Assembly: GCA_973895155.1 (NCBI GenBank)
Contig: OZ316893.1
Location: forward strand, 22,754,001 to 22,818,000
Length of the DNA stretch: 64,000 nucleotides
Direction of reading: 5' to 3'
Source of the DNA: Marsupella aquatica
Lineage: Eukaryota > Marchantiophyta
In this document: in pieces, positions 24,530-36,235 of the stretch
Layout of the letters: each line of letters begins with the position of its first letter
Position numbering within the stretch: the stretch's first letter is position 1
Notes under the pieces: model-generated
Told to the model about the DNA's origin: nothing
What the model saw: only the letters and a program-made list of their open reading frames with translations
The model's database searches: none
Position numbers and translations under genes: made by a program

Positions 24530-25222
24530 ATGATGGCCTGCATGTCCCCTATGTTTTTGATTGCGTTCGACATGGAGGAAGAGAATTGGACAGAACTGAG
24601 TTTAGGAGAGCTCATTTTTGGTCGCTCGAGTTTGGATAATTGTGGAGAGCTTTAGGCAACACTCCACAGGCAGAGTTCATCCTTCATCTTCCGGTTATAC
24701 TGCTATTGGCATAACATTTTGCTCTTGTTCATATATTTATTACTGTGAATCAAAACGGGGAGACTTGAGTTCGCTTTTCCAGGTATCTGTACACATGCTC
24801 GATCGCAGCAGAGCAGGGAGACAAAAAAACAATGTAACCTTTTCGCCTTCGTGCTATTGAGAATGTAATTTGCTGGACAAATTTGTGGTCGATGTCATAA
24901 CAAGTGTAAACCTGAACATAACAGTAACAATTGCTGGCTATATGGCTATAAACACTTCTGCGATCGAGCTCTGTTCTGGGACAATTTGAACAAGCGATGG
25001 ACAATGTCCCATCCCTCCCCCTCTCCTGGGCTAGGTAACTGCCCCCGCTCACAGTTATATATACATTGCTGCAATATCGAGAGGACGAGGTAAGTATTCG
25101 ATTGAGGGGACGCAGAAATGAAATCAGCCCAAGAGCAGAAGATCTAATCAGGGGAGAACGAAAGTTACTTCGTTTCCGCTGCATACTGAGGCCATAAAGT
25201 TCTTTGAACATGAAGAGAGTAT

Positions 25223-25380
25223 GCACACTCACGAGCCTCAATGTCGTTCTCCTATGTTATTTCAGGCCCAGCACACTCACGAGCCTCAATGTCGTTCTCC
25301 TGTGTTATTTCAAGCCCAGCACACTCACGAATCTCCATGGCTATGGCAACATGTTTTCTAGCCCACCACACTCACGAACC
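25223..25380. repeat. 48-bp minisatellite, about 3.3 copies
   Basis: GCACACTCACGAGCCTCAAT starts at 25223 and 25271. Diverged copies start at 25319 and about 25367 (ACACTCACGAA). The period of 48 bp equals 16 codons, and the plus strand keeps an open frame repeating LTSLNVVLLCYFxPST. The first two copies differ at only two or three positions. Confidence 0.9.
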
Positions 25381-27052
25381 ATGGCTTCGGCATTCACGCG
25401 AACAGAAAGACTCGGAGAAGTCCCAAAGCACTATTTGGACCACTGACCCAGCTACTATTGCGGAGCCTGGCTGGGACTAACGGGTTCTGGCAGGGACGTA
25501 CAGTAGAGCCTTGGCTGGGCAGGTCTGGAAGAATGAGCTGACCGGCTCTTGGCAGTAGCGATATTTATACGGACAGTGGCGGTTTAAACAAAAACCATCT
25601 GACATAAATTTGTGAGTCGCTCCCTATATTAGGCAGGACCCTTCGATCTGGCAACTAACCCTCTTCTTTAGATTTGGTGAAGAGAAGGGAAGGAAAATCT
25701 CAGTTTGTTTTGTATTGTGTCCCAGTACAGATTCCAGGTAGAATCTCTTTTTTCTTGTCTCTATCTATAGGCAAGGAGGTGGGTTTTGATTATGGCCCAT
25801 GATGATTCCTTGGGATGGATAAAGGTGATGGCCCCCTCACATCAACTCAATTCTGGCAGGTTTTATGCTCAAGCGGTTACCTATGGGTTCTGTATCTAAT
25901 TCTGGATCAAGCGCCACAGGAAGTTTGACAGCAGAAACACTCGTGGAACAAGAAAATCCATACAATAATAATTTTGTTCTTGCTGGGGGAAGGGGGGTTT
26001 GTTAAAATTTAATATATCTCACTGGCCATAATAAAATAATTTACAGGAGAGCAAAGTAGGCAACGATGGGGTGATAGTACTAATATATCACACTGGGCTG
26101 CATAGAAAATAGAGCACACTGTCTAAGCAACGAGGGGATTGGTCAAATCACTGCTGGCATTAATAAAATACTGGAAAAACGTACTGTAAGTAAACAGGGA
26201 TGGATAAGGTCAATGTATGAAATTAGCATTAATAAAATTAGTTTGGGGACCCCTACAGTAGACCCCCTTTTATGCTTGTGTGTAAACTAATAGATGTTCT
26301 CCTACAAAGATTGTTGTATTTCATTCTCATGCTGGCTCAAGCACCACCCTTTGTCTCATCACGGATGTAAACCAAGTAGAACTCCTTCATACCTTATTAG
26401 ACAGCCCTCGATGTCATCTGATGGCGATTCAAGCCAAACATTTCCATCAACCAGCAAGATGAGCTCACGATCAAGCTCATGAATTAGCTCGACGGGGAAG
26501 GTGCTTGGTCTAAACTGAATAGACTGTGTTATCATGTTTTTGTGTTGGTCCATTGTTGGCCGTTGAACAAGAGAATTATATTGATTTAAGATTAAGATGG
26601 CAAATGATCTATCATATATCTGAGTCAATCAACCAGATTGAAGGCTAGAGTTGGTCATCGTTGTCCCGGTTGTAAGTTGTCTATGAAGCAAATCAACTAA
26701 ATGGAAATAAATTATTTGTTATAATTCAAAAAGTAAATAAAACAGTTACAAACAGTTGCTTTTTTGCCTTCGTTCTTTGTCATTTGGTGAGTTAATTTTC
26801 AAAATTTTCAAGCTTTTGTTGTTCCCGTGTCTAGTGGTTTTCACTGGCGTCGCAACAAACACAACTTGTCTTGTTTGTTTGTCACCAAAAACATATTCAT
26901 TTGTGGCGGAAAGTGCTTATGTGGTGCAAGTAGGTGCCAAGCATTTTGCAAGAAACTTCTCATGGGGACCCTAATAACTACAATATTCTAGACTGGAGCA
27001 CTGGTCAATGCTTTGGTGCATTCGTCTGTCCTCAGCATATGTCTGGTCTTGT

Positions 27053-27325
27053 TTATGTTTATAAACTGAATTTCCAAGGGAAAAGAAAACTTGTATGCCC
27101 ACAAAGGCCTGAAGATCACCTTCTTAGTATATAAAGCACACCAAAGAACAAAATGTTCCATACCAGGAGACCGAATCCCAAGGCTTATGTTTATAAACTG
27201 AATTTCCAAGGGAAATGAAAACTTTTATGCCCACAAAGGCCTGAAGATCACCTTCTTTGGCTTCTTAGTCATAAAACACACCAAAGAACAAAATGTTCCA
27301 TACCTGGAGACCGAATTTCAAGGCC
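27053..27325. repeat. 132-bp tandem duplication
   Basis: TTATGTTTATAAACTGAATT starts at 27053 and again at 27185. Both copies run through GCCCACAAAGGCCTGAAGAT, AAAGAACAAAATGTTCCATA and GGAGACCGAAT. The second copy has an extra segment around TTGGCTTCTT. Identity is high, so the duplication is fairly recent. Confidence 0.9.
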
Positions 27326-27884
27326 AAAAACCCAATAATCTAGGAGAAACAGAAGAAAAGCAAAAGATACAAGCCCTGAGAATCCTGAACAATAAAAAAG
27401 AAATAAAGCCCTATGAGTAACAAACGGAAAGGCCTTACAAAGCTATGGGGTAAACCACATAATTAGGAAGGTCATGGTGAAGAATCTAACCACCTCATCC
27501 GTGGACCAACCAGGAGGCCATTTTTGTGCTGGGACCTCCTGGTTGGTTCGTTTTCCTTCACGAGAGAATAAGTAATAATAAAAGCACAATTAAAAGATAT
27601 CAGGATAAAAATTCTGCCTCCAAGGTCAACATTGCATCTCTATTAGAGTAATGGGATGCAGTTTCTACGGCGCATTCTACTCCTTTGTTCTGAATGGTCA
27701 GGTTTGGACTATCCATCTTCAAACCAGCTCATTTCTAACAGTTTCCCTGAGGGTTTCCGTGACCAAAATGTTGCAGCCCTGGTTGTGGACCAAAAATATG
27801 AGCTTCCCACAAAATGTGACCATCAGTAACTCGGGCGGTCAGCGCAACGCCATCAGCACCAAAATTTGCTTTGCACAATATGCT

Positions 27885-28100
27885 TCGGTGCGGAGGTCGG
27901 TGCCCTTCAAGAATTGTCAGCGCCCAGCTGACCCGCATGGGCATGTTGAAACCTGTCTCAAACCTGAAACCCTGTGGAATACATCTCGGAATACATTGGC
28001 CCCAAACTTGGATTTTGGTCTAAGTAGATCGCAGACATATATTTCTTAGAATGGCTGACCGGGGAAACATGGGAGAGGGCAAGTTTGAGACGCCCTAATA
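27885..28100. repeat. Dispersed repeat, related to 46795-46995
   Basis: Landmarks CCTTCAAGAATTGT, CATCTCAAACTGAAA-like, GGCCCCAAxxTTGGxTTTTGGTC-like and GTTTGAGACxCCCTA occur in the same order and orientation at about 46795-46995. The two copies are diverged and 19 kb apart. Probably non-autonomous transposon fragments. Confidence 0.55.
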
Positions 28101-29752
28101 TTATGTCCTTCTTAAGAGCAGTTCTAGTTTGGAGATCTGGCCTGGCCATAGTGTCAAATTGGAGGAATTGTTAGTGGATGTGAAAAGTTCCCACATGATA
28201 CTGAAGTGCAAACTCCGTGAAAGACTGTAGGTATCACATCTGTTTTAAAAACTAAATGTTTTCTATATTATTTTGATCAAAGTCTTAGACTGTGAAGTAA
28301 ATAATACCAGAGAAATGTAGAAAACATTATTTTATTTATCTGACTAGTAGTGATGGCTGAGACCTTAGAAGGATTCTTGTCCATATGAAAAAAATTACAA
28401 CTTCTTCTGGTTTTGATTGGTTGAGGGAAGAGTCACGTAGAATATTTCACAGTTCATGGAGCAAAACTTAAGAGTCATGTATAAGTGAGGCACAAATTGT
28501 TCTTCCTCCTAACTTTGATGTGGCTTGACACTGCTCTGTGTAGTTCCTAGGGAGCTATTATTGGGACAGTTTTACTGGTGCCTAATGGTCCGCCCAAAAG
28601 CCGGCCCAAGATATCCTTGTTTACTATGAACAACTGAACGAATAAAACGGTACATAGTTTTATATGAACAATAGAAAATAAATAACAATAATATGATGAC
28701 TTACTGGAATTATGACTCTTGAGAACCAATGCATAGGAGAAATATTTAACGACAATTAATAATTACAGTAATTATGTCACTTATGACGCTTGAGAACCAA
28801 TGCATACAAGCCTGACTTTGAACATAAATAAGATCAGGCAAAAAAAAGTTGCAATAGTATATATTCCTTCTTGTTAACCCTACAGGTTCCAATGTTTCCA
28901 ATGACTTGTCACCAATCCCTTTCACTTGCACCCTCACTTTTAGTTATGCTCCAAGACTCAAGATCTAGACTTAGGCTTACCTCTAGACAACAGGCCTTGA
29001 GAGTAACTTGCACGCACTATTATATAGTTAGATATTTATGCCGGCAAGGCTTACTTTTGTCTCTGACCAAAGAAACATACACTTGAAGCTCCTTAACATG
29101 AGGACGATTGGTGGAGTATAGAGAAAATACTTAGCTGACTAGCCTTGACTACCCATTCTTTGAATGTGAATAGCGGAGAAGACAATAAAAATATCACCAA
29201 AGAGTATTCCCTATTCACAAACTTAAGGTTAATGAAATGATAAAAAATCATTATGCATGCCATCGTTTTAATAATCATACATAACATACCATACCCTTTC
29301 TATGCACATCCCTCTTTCTATGTACGTCTCTCTTTCTATGCACATATGTTATGGTGGGGCCATATTAGAGTTCATCTTTTGAATGTAATAAATAGAAATC
29401 ATGACAAAAAGTTTGCATGATGATTATCATTTGATGTACATCATAGCCATGAGTTTTCCTGTCCACATGGTGGGCCATGGAGTTAAGTGAGTTTTCACTC
29501 TATAAGCCTAAGTCCCAACTCTAGCTTGTAGTTGACACTTTATAAATAAGATAGTAGTGTTGCTATCAGAATTTTAATCCCTAAAAGTTTTACTCATGAG
29601 TGAATTCTGACTTACACAAGACTCGATTTGGAAGTACAGTTTTATATTGATTTATCATTTCAGCCTACTTTTAAGTGAATAGGCAAGAAAACATTCCACT
29701 AACCAGGTTTAAGACGGGTTAAACCCACCCTCAGTGTATCTTCCCCTCCCTT

Positions 29753-31397
29753 TCAGATGACACCCACATCATCTGTCCACCCGCCACAGTTACTTCTGCC
29801 CTCGCCACCCTTTCCACCCATTTGATGGGCCTCGGTTTACGGGTTCAGCCTGTGAAGAGTCGTGCATGGAGTCCAATTGGGTTACCCTCTGATCTCGCAC
29901 TTCCTCCTGGGTTCCTACGTCCAGCCAACGGCCTTCGGGTCCTTGGCTCCCCAGTCGGTACCGTCTCCTTTTGCTCATCTTTCATTGTTGACGCTCTACA
30001 GGCTGCTCTCGCCCCTACTCCTATGCTCCCTAAGTTAGCAGACTCGCAGGCAGCATTTGGGATGTTGTTGAGATGCATCCACCCTCGTGCGTCTTATTTG
30101 GCTAGGACACAATCATCCCCCTACTGAGGATCTTTGTCTCCACCTTTGAGCGTTTGATGTCTCCATTCGTGAGACTTTGGCCTCTCTTTTAGGGTCGGGT
30201 ACGTTGCTCTCATCTCCGTGGCTTCTTCGACAGCTCAGTCTTCCTATTTCACAGGGTGGGTTTGGGCTTACTTCCATTGAGCGCCTTGCACCTTTGGCCT
30301 TTTTGGGCGCGTGGGTGGCCGCATTCTCATTGTTGGCCGATTGTTTCCTTATTGAGGATCGACCTTTTTTACTTTCGTCTCTCATGGAGGTAGAGGAGGG
30401 TTCCCTCCCATTTCAGGTTCTTTTGCGCGCGGCGCGGTCATCATTACCAGATCCGGTTTGTGCTGCGTTACCTTCATTTCATGAGTTTTTATCCTTAGAC
30501 CCCGTTCGTCTCCAGACAGACCTTGCTAGGCGTATGCACGCTTTCACCCTCTCCAGCATCCTCATCGAGGCACCTGACAGGGACCAAGCTCGGATTCTTT
30601 CTTCCGGAGGGAAGGGCGCAGGAGGCTGGCTTCAGGCCAATCCAGTCATTCCTCATCTGTGGATGTCTTCTGTGGAGTTCTCGACAGCCATGCGTCTTCG
30701 TATGGGGCTGCCCCACCCACTTCTTGCTGGTTTACCTCCTTCTTGTACTTGTGGGAAGCCTTGTGATGCCACAGGTGTCCATCTTCTTTGATGCAGTTTG
30801 GGAGGTGAAACCATTTTTGTTCATGACGCCGTGAGAGATGCGACTGGTCAGGTTCTCTCTGGCTCTTTGGTTGGCGTGCGTCGTGAGGTGGTGCTCGAGT
30901 TACCTGGTCCCCCATCACAATGGTTACGGGTGGATCTTACCATGGTCCGTGAGGGTCAACGTACTTTGGCAGATGTCGTGCTGGAAAACCCATTGTGCCA
31001 AGACATCATTGGGACAGCAGCAACAATGGCAGGGGCACCAGCATCACGAGCGGCAACAGCAAAGGAGGCCAAATATGTTGCACGAGATTTATCTGATAGC
31101 TTCCTCCCCCTTGCTGTTGAGATATTTGGGCATCTCCATCATCAGTTCGACGGGCTTCTTCGACAAGCTGCTCGGGATGTTCATGGCTGACTGGGTCCCA
31201 CCGGACCCCCACTATCTGTTTTGACCACGCACTTTCGCCAACGCATTTCAGTTACCTTACAGCGTGCTCAAGCTCGGGCCATCTATCGTCGCTCTTTGAC
31301 AGTGGGTGCTAGTGTGCCTCCACAATGGCTAGCCCCCCTAGAGGACATTCCAGTCCCACTTGCCGATTTAGTTTTGACATTGGATGTGGACCATTAG
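29753..31397 (+). pseudogene. Non-LTR retrotransposon 3' part, REL-endonuclease-like
   Basis: The fragment opens at the reverse transcriptase catalytic pair (SDDTHI, Asp codons at 29756-29761). It continues with thumb-like sequence (GLRVQPVKS ... WSP, GLRVLGSPVG, CIHPRASYLARTQ) and, after a one-base shift near 30127-30165, ISQGGFGLTSIERLAP. It then has ARILSSGGKGAGGWL, MRLRMGLPHP, a Cys/His cluster (CTCGKPCDATGVHLL then Cys), HDAVRD, VRREV, RVDL, LADVV, AKEAKY and FLPLAVEIFGHLHHQFD. It ends with LTTHFRQRISVTLQRAQARA and a TAG at 31395-31397. A Cys/His cluster followed by spaced acidic residues and Lys is the layout of restriction-like endonuclease elements (R2, CRE, NeSL, Utopia groups). In-frame stops lie at 30789-30791 and 31188-31190. 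The 5' truncation is typical of target-primed insertion. Confidence 0.75.
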
Positions 31398-32543
31398 CTT
31401 TTCGCCACATTTGCTAGAATGATGAGGACCTCGGTCCATTTGCGGTATTTTGTTTTTAGTTCCTCTTTCTTGGTTTTAGAGGTTTCCTTTTGCTCACTTC
31501 GTTTACGTTTGGTTTAGAGGTTTCCTTTTGCTCACTTCGTTTGGGTTTGGTTTTATCCACTTGGGACCTCTTCTGATTATTCTTTTGTACTCTGTTTGAC
31601 CCTTTTTCTGTAAAAAGTTTGTTTTCTCTCTTTAAGACGGCCAAAAGGACAAGGTGGCTAGCTAACATTATAATTACATCTAGCCCAATACTAGTGCACA
31701 TGCATTGGAAGCGCTCCCTAAACCCAGACTCCCCAAGGTGGTCTCTCTGCACAAGCATGGACTAAATATCGGCAATTTTTGTTGTCTCTTGCTTATGGCT
31801 TCACTCGACAGAGTATGTCCTCGGCTACCCCTCTCTACTCACAAGCATTGTCTAAATGTATGGTCTAAATATTAAAAAAAAATCTGATTCTGGCCTAGGG
31901 TTTCACTCGGCAAAGTAGGTCCTCCCAATACCCGTCACTCAGCATGGTTTGGTTATCAAATTTTCTGGCACCAGAAAAATTCTGGCCTATAGTTTCCCCA
32001 TAGTTTCACTAGTTAGAGTAGGTCATGAGCCCCAAAGTTAGGTTAAGAATTAAATTATAAGTGGCCTCTTGGAGTGAACCCTGAATCCTTCTTCATGGAT
32101 ACTCTAAAGTCCTATTCAGAGGGCATTACGGGATACAGTGCCCCCTCCCCCAAGAAAAAACCAAAAAAATACTAAGTCCTTCTTCATGTAACTGTTAAGT
32201 CCTGAGGGCATCACGGGGAAGCCCAAAAAACAAGAGGTTCATTTCCAATTTTGAGTTGTTATTTTTGTCCATAATGCTCTAGATATAAGACTTTACTGCA
32301 CTTAAAGGTCTAATAGGTTTTAGAGTCAGTTTTTAAATATATTGTCACTAAAAATATTTGAATTTACCATACTCACACTCTTTTAATGCCATGGTTTTAG
32401 TATATAGTTTCCCTGGTTATCTTGGTAAATTTGTCATCCAAATACAAAACCATGGTAGTTTTATAAATACAAAAAACCAAAACCATGGCAGTTTCATAAA
32501 TATAAAAAAGAACAGTGAAGGTTAGAACATCTTTTGTGGCAAA
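31398..32543. other. Intergenic
   Basis: No supported gene. At 31486-31548 GAGGTTTCCTTTTGCTCACT occurs twice, 37 bp apart. The rest is AT-rich unique sequence, possibly including the 3' UTR of the upstream retrotransposon fragment. Confidence 0.5.
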
Positions 32544-33307
32544 CCACTTAAAAGCGAGATGTATGCTTGATGGGCCCCCCGGTGAACCTTTCTTACCTGA
32601 TGGGCCCCTAGGTAACTTTTTTTACCAAGTAGGACCCCTCTTAATGACCAGTACACCTGTTCTTGTGTGGTGCCTACTATGAAGGGTGACTCCAAGCAAA
32701 CTGCACAGTTGAACCGTGCGGTCAACCTTGCATGGTCGACCGAGAAACCACGGAGATGATTTGGGAGAAACCGCAAAAAGCAACTGCCGCTGTCGAAACT
32801 ATGATTTGAAGACAATATGCATTATGTCTTCGGATTCAATGGGTTAATGCCTGAAGACTCAATGGATTATGTCTTCCCGTGTTTCAAGGTTTAGGGTTTA
32901 GGGTGTACCCCGACACCTTTGGGTCTGTCTTCTTTTGAAATTGTTTGTATGCATTGCACAGGGAGTATTACCATTTTTTGAGCGCAATTGTCAATCATTT
33001 GCCAATTTTTGTTGTGGCGGCAGTAGGCAAATTCTGAACATTGAACTTGAATATTCTTTGTGGACATTTGGAGGTACCCCACACTGACGTTGACAGTCGT
33101 GCATGAAAACATCATGAAAAACTCATGCGCGCAACATGAAAAACATACCTAATAACTACCCCACGATACAGTAAAAATTTGAACCCGAAGACATAATCCA
33201 TTGTGTTTTCAGGCATTAACCCAGTGAATTCGAAAATATAATGCATATTGTCTTCAAATCGCAATTTCGACAGCACCAGTTATTTTTTGCAGTTTCTTTA
33301 GGAAGAG
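32544..33307. repeat. Inverted-repeat element A
   Basis: 32765-32880 and 33187-33307 are reverse complements over about 117 bp, diverged (roughly 80% by eye). Shared landmarks include TTTGAAGACAATATGCATTA, GGGTTAATGCCTGAA and AATGGATTATGTCTTC. Outside the left arm, 32560-32700 (TGTATGCTTGATGGG, CAAGTAGGACCCCT, GTTCTTGTGTGGTGCCT) matches the ends of element B at 35236-36235. No transposase; a non-autonomous, fold-back-like DNA element. A short TTTAGGG-type tract lies just beyond the left arm at about 32888-32905. Confidence 0.7.
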
Positions 33308-33540
33308 ATGAATCTGCACCGGGGCATTATGCTCCACGAAAAGAAAAATACCGTGCGATTACAACACCCTGCAAAATAACGCGAAACAATTGACAGTTGG
33401 TGAGAATTATCCTAGGCTGAGTTGTGCCGAATGTGGTCAACTGGTCGGTGAGCGGGGATCACGGACCGGAATGGCCAACACCACTTTATCCCAAAGTACA
33501 GTACGAATAAATATTCCGCGTGTTTGCATGCTTCAGTTCC

Positions 33541-33741
33541 AACCAATTTCATCACTGCCAAGTTGAATGTACAATGCAGGCTGGAATTAAGAGGCGTGCA
33601 CCTTCTGCGCAGGTGAGAGCATCATATTCTAAACCAATTCCTTCACTGTGAAGTTGAATCTACAAAGTTGAATCTACAGCAATGCAAGCTGGAGCTCGAC
33701 AAGAGCTGCTTCACCTTTTGAGCTGGTGAGATCGTCCGATT
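33541..33741. repeat. About 100-bp degenerate tandem duplication
   Basis: AACCAATTTCATCACTG at 33541 and AACCAATTCCTTCACTG at 33633 begin two related copies that both run through AAGTTGAATxTACAA, GCAxGCTGGA, CACCTT and GGTGAGA. The second copy also has a small internal duplication of AAGTTGAATCTACA. Confidence 0.75.
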
Positions 33742-35235
33742 CTAACCAGTACTGTACAGATCGAATCTGGATCATGAGAATTTGTGACTGATGGTTTGCA
33801 TTTCTGAGAGAGCTTTTTGACAGGCTGTTTTCTGTTCTTTCGGAAATCTGTCGTCATTACGTCGTCCCTAACACCCAATTCACCATTTGATCTTGTCACA
33901 CCTGCCTTCTGAGCCGTCCCTGGACAGTACGCGGTACATGACTTCTGGCTCCAGGTTCCACTTTCTCACATCAGTCTGATGCAGTTTCAAAGAAATTGTG
34001 ACAACAGGATGAGGCAGCTCACATTCTTGCAATGCATTCATCTTCTCAGGCTTTGGATTAGAACTCCTGATGATCCGCGGGCTAACTATCAAAACAACTA
34101 CGATGGTTCAAAGCTTTTGATTCCTAAACTCTGGTCACTTCCTCATATCTCATGCAATTTGACGGACACTAGGAAGAGCTAGCACACAGCATTGGAGTGA
34201 ATGATGGGCAAGGAAACCGAGACAGATCTCAGCAGTGTAAATGTGGCTTGCGAATCCCTAGAGCCTGCTTGTAAAGTTTGCTTCTGAATCCAGTTTGGAT
34301 GGTGAATGTAAGTCCTGCATGAATGCTGCCACGAAGGCCTGCGAAGGAGGAAGCAAGTTGGAAATAATGCATTTATCGATAGGTTGGACCGTATGAATCG
34401 ACATGTCAGTATGCCCATTGATAGATTCAATCAATGTGTATATAATGTTGTTTGGAAGTGGTTCAAATCGATCAACGTGTAGGTAATTGTTTAGGAAATG
34501 GTTTAAAAGACGCAGGTGAGTGTTGTACTCTGTTTCGACGCGGATCGATTTAAGGCACATACCGTAATTCTTCGGGTTCGATTCAGGTGGATGATTTCGT
34601 CTGGCGACGCATTTCACTTGGAGCCTTTTCCTACACTGTAGAAGACTCTGTCCCAATCGGTATATTAACCTCATGGCATGCAGACACGAGCATTGAGTCG
34701 AATTTGGCTTGTGAATCTTGGAATTCTGGTTGTGCTCTTGTTTTGACGGAGATGCCATACACAGGGCACAAACCAGCCAAGAATGGATGGATCCATTTGA
34801 TAGATGAGTATTCATCACAGTAGTCAATCGAATCACAGGAGGTGTTATCAGAAATTCGAATGTGTCTCTGAACAGAATTGGCCTGTTGATGAGTTGGGTT
34901 TTCCCCTCCCACATACCAAAGATGCGTAATGGAATTGGATTTTTGGGAAATTCCGAGATCAGCCACGACAAGAGACCACGCAAGGTACCATGAATGCATT
35001 CACTGTACAAGAAAGGCAAAACCTGATCTAAAATGTGATCGAGGGACAAGTTCGAATAAACAGAGCTGGTGAGATGTCTGAATAAGTGTTCCTACAATGC
35101 GAAATGACTCTGATGAGCTATCTGAGAAAGCCAGTGGATCTTTATTCACGTTTATGAAGACGCGAACATGGTTTTGCACGAGCACTTGATCCAGTTAATT
35201 TTCCCTTGAAAGATCTTTTCATTGGCAAAAGGAGA
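33742..35235. other. Long unassigned open frame region
   Basis: The minus strand is open for 263 codons at 34258-35049, longer than chance would normally give at this base composition. The first ATG falls well inside it, leaving about 218 codons. I see no domain, signal peptide or repeat. Other frames of 78-122 codons overlap it on both strands. It may be a relic of a coding sequence, but no function can be assigned. Confidence 0.3.
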
Positions 35236-36235
35236 GGTTTTCATTTGCAAAATGAGAGGTGTATGTTTGATGGGACCTTTGCCAAAACAAATTTAAGTCA
35301 TGGGCCTTTACAAATTTGTTCTTACAAACTAATCCCCCCACAAAAGTGTTGTTACAAACTAGGCCCCTACATAGTTTCCATACACATGGTTCTTATGTGG
35401 TGCTTAACTGTATGCTCAACCATACATTTGCAATCGGACTCCACCACACTTCGTGTCATAGTCTAGTGCACATACATCTATGCTTGAAGACATAATGTAT
35501 TATTTCTTCACATGATTATAGAATTTTAAGGGATCCCTGCTACTTGGTAAGGGGATTGTACAACATTTAGTCTAGTTCTTGAAGGCTATCAAAATTTTAG
35601 TGTTACGATTTCTCCATGTTATCTTTGTTTCACACTTCCACAATTTTTGAAGTTGCAACAGGGCAACCAGGCAAAAGTAAAACCTTGGATCCTTCCATAC
35701 TTAGACAAATTTGGGGTCTAGATGTGAGAAGACAACATCCATTGATGTTGTCTTCATTCCACACTTGGACAATTTTTGAACTTTGCACTAGGGGCCAATA
35801 ACCCAAACTAGAGGATTCATTCCATAGTTAGACAAAAGAACAAAAGAAAATGTCAAAACATCATGTAAACCTTGTGCATAGGTTGCATGAAGCAACTTAA
35901 AGATGGATGGTATGGTAGAAATTCCAACCTGAAAATATGAACTATATTGTCTTCACTTAGGAGTTCGCACTTTGCAATGGTTGCCACTACTCCGCGGTTC
36001 CCCCTATGTGTACTTTGTCATTTAGCATGGCTTGACTCTAAACTTTATGGTAGCTCTTATTGGTGTTAATATCAAGCTGAAACTCCTTATAGGCACCTAT
36101 ACAAGAACATCTGACACAAAACTGCCAGAGGGGTCCTAGTTTGTAACAAAAGTTTGGTAAGGGCCTACCAAGTAAATTTGTTTAGGCAGGGGTCCTGTCA
36201 AGCATATACCCCACAAAAAGAGGATCTAACTAGTG
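35236..36235. mobile_element. Inverted-repeat element B (non-autonomous DNA transposon)
   Basis: The left end (about 35236-35420) and right end (about 36060-36235) are diverged reverse complements over about 180 bp. Landmarks are GTATGTTTGATGGGACC against ATATGCTTGACAGGACC, AAACAAATTTA, TTACAAACTAGG-CCCCT and the GGTTCTTATGTGGTGCTT-like block. The same family ends are seen at 32560-32700. The about 600-bp interior has TGAAGACATAATGTATTA and GAAGACAACATCCATTGATG motifs and no transposase frame. Target duplications are not clear. Confidence 0.65.

Larger units (their letters stand above)
24530..29752. other. Intergenic with tandem and dispersed repeats
   Basis: No supported gene. A 163-codon minus-strand frame at 24750-25241 and a 132-codon plus-strand frame at 27651-28049 carry no recognisable motif, and the second overlaps a dispersed repeat. 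A minus-strand frame at 26359-26628 is also unassigned. Tandem repeats at 25223 and 27053 are listed separately. 28100-29750 is AT-rich with no visible structure. Confidence 0.5.

Noticed and set aside
32888-32905. Interstitial telomere tract
   Set aside because: Only two TTTAGGG units; too short to call an interstitial telomere.
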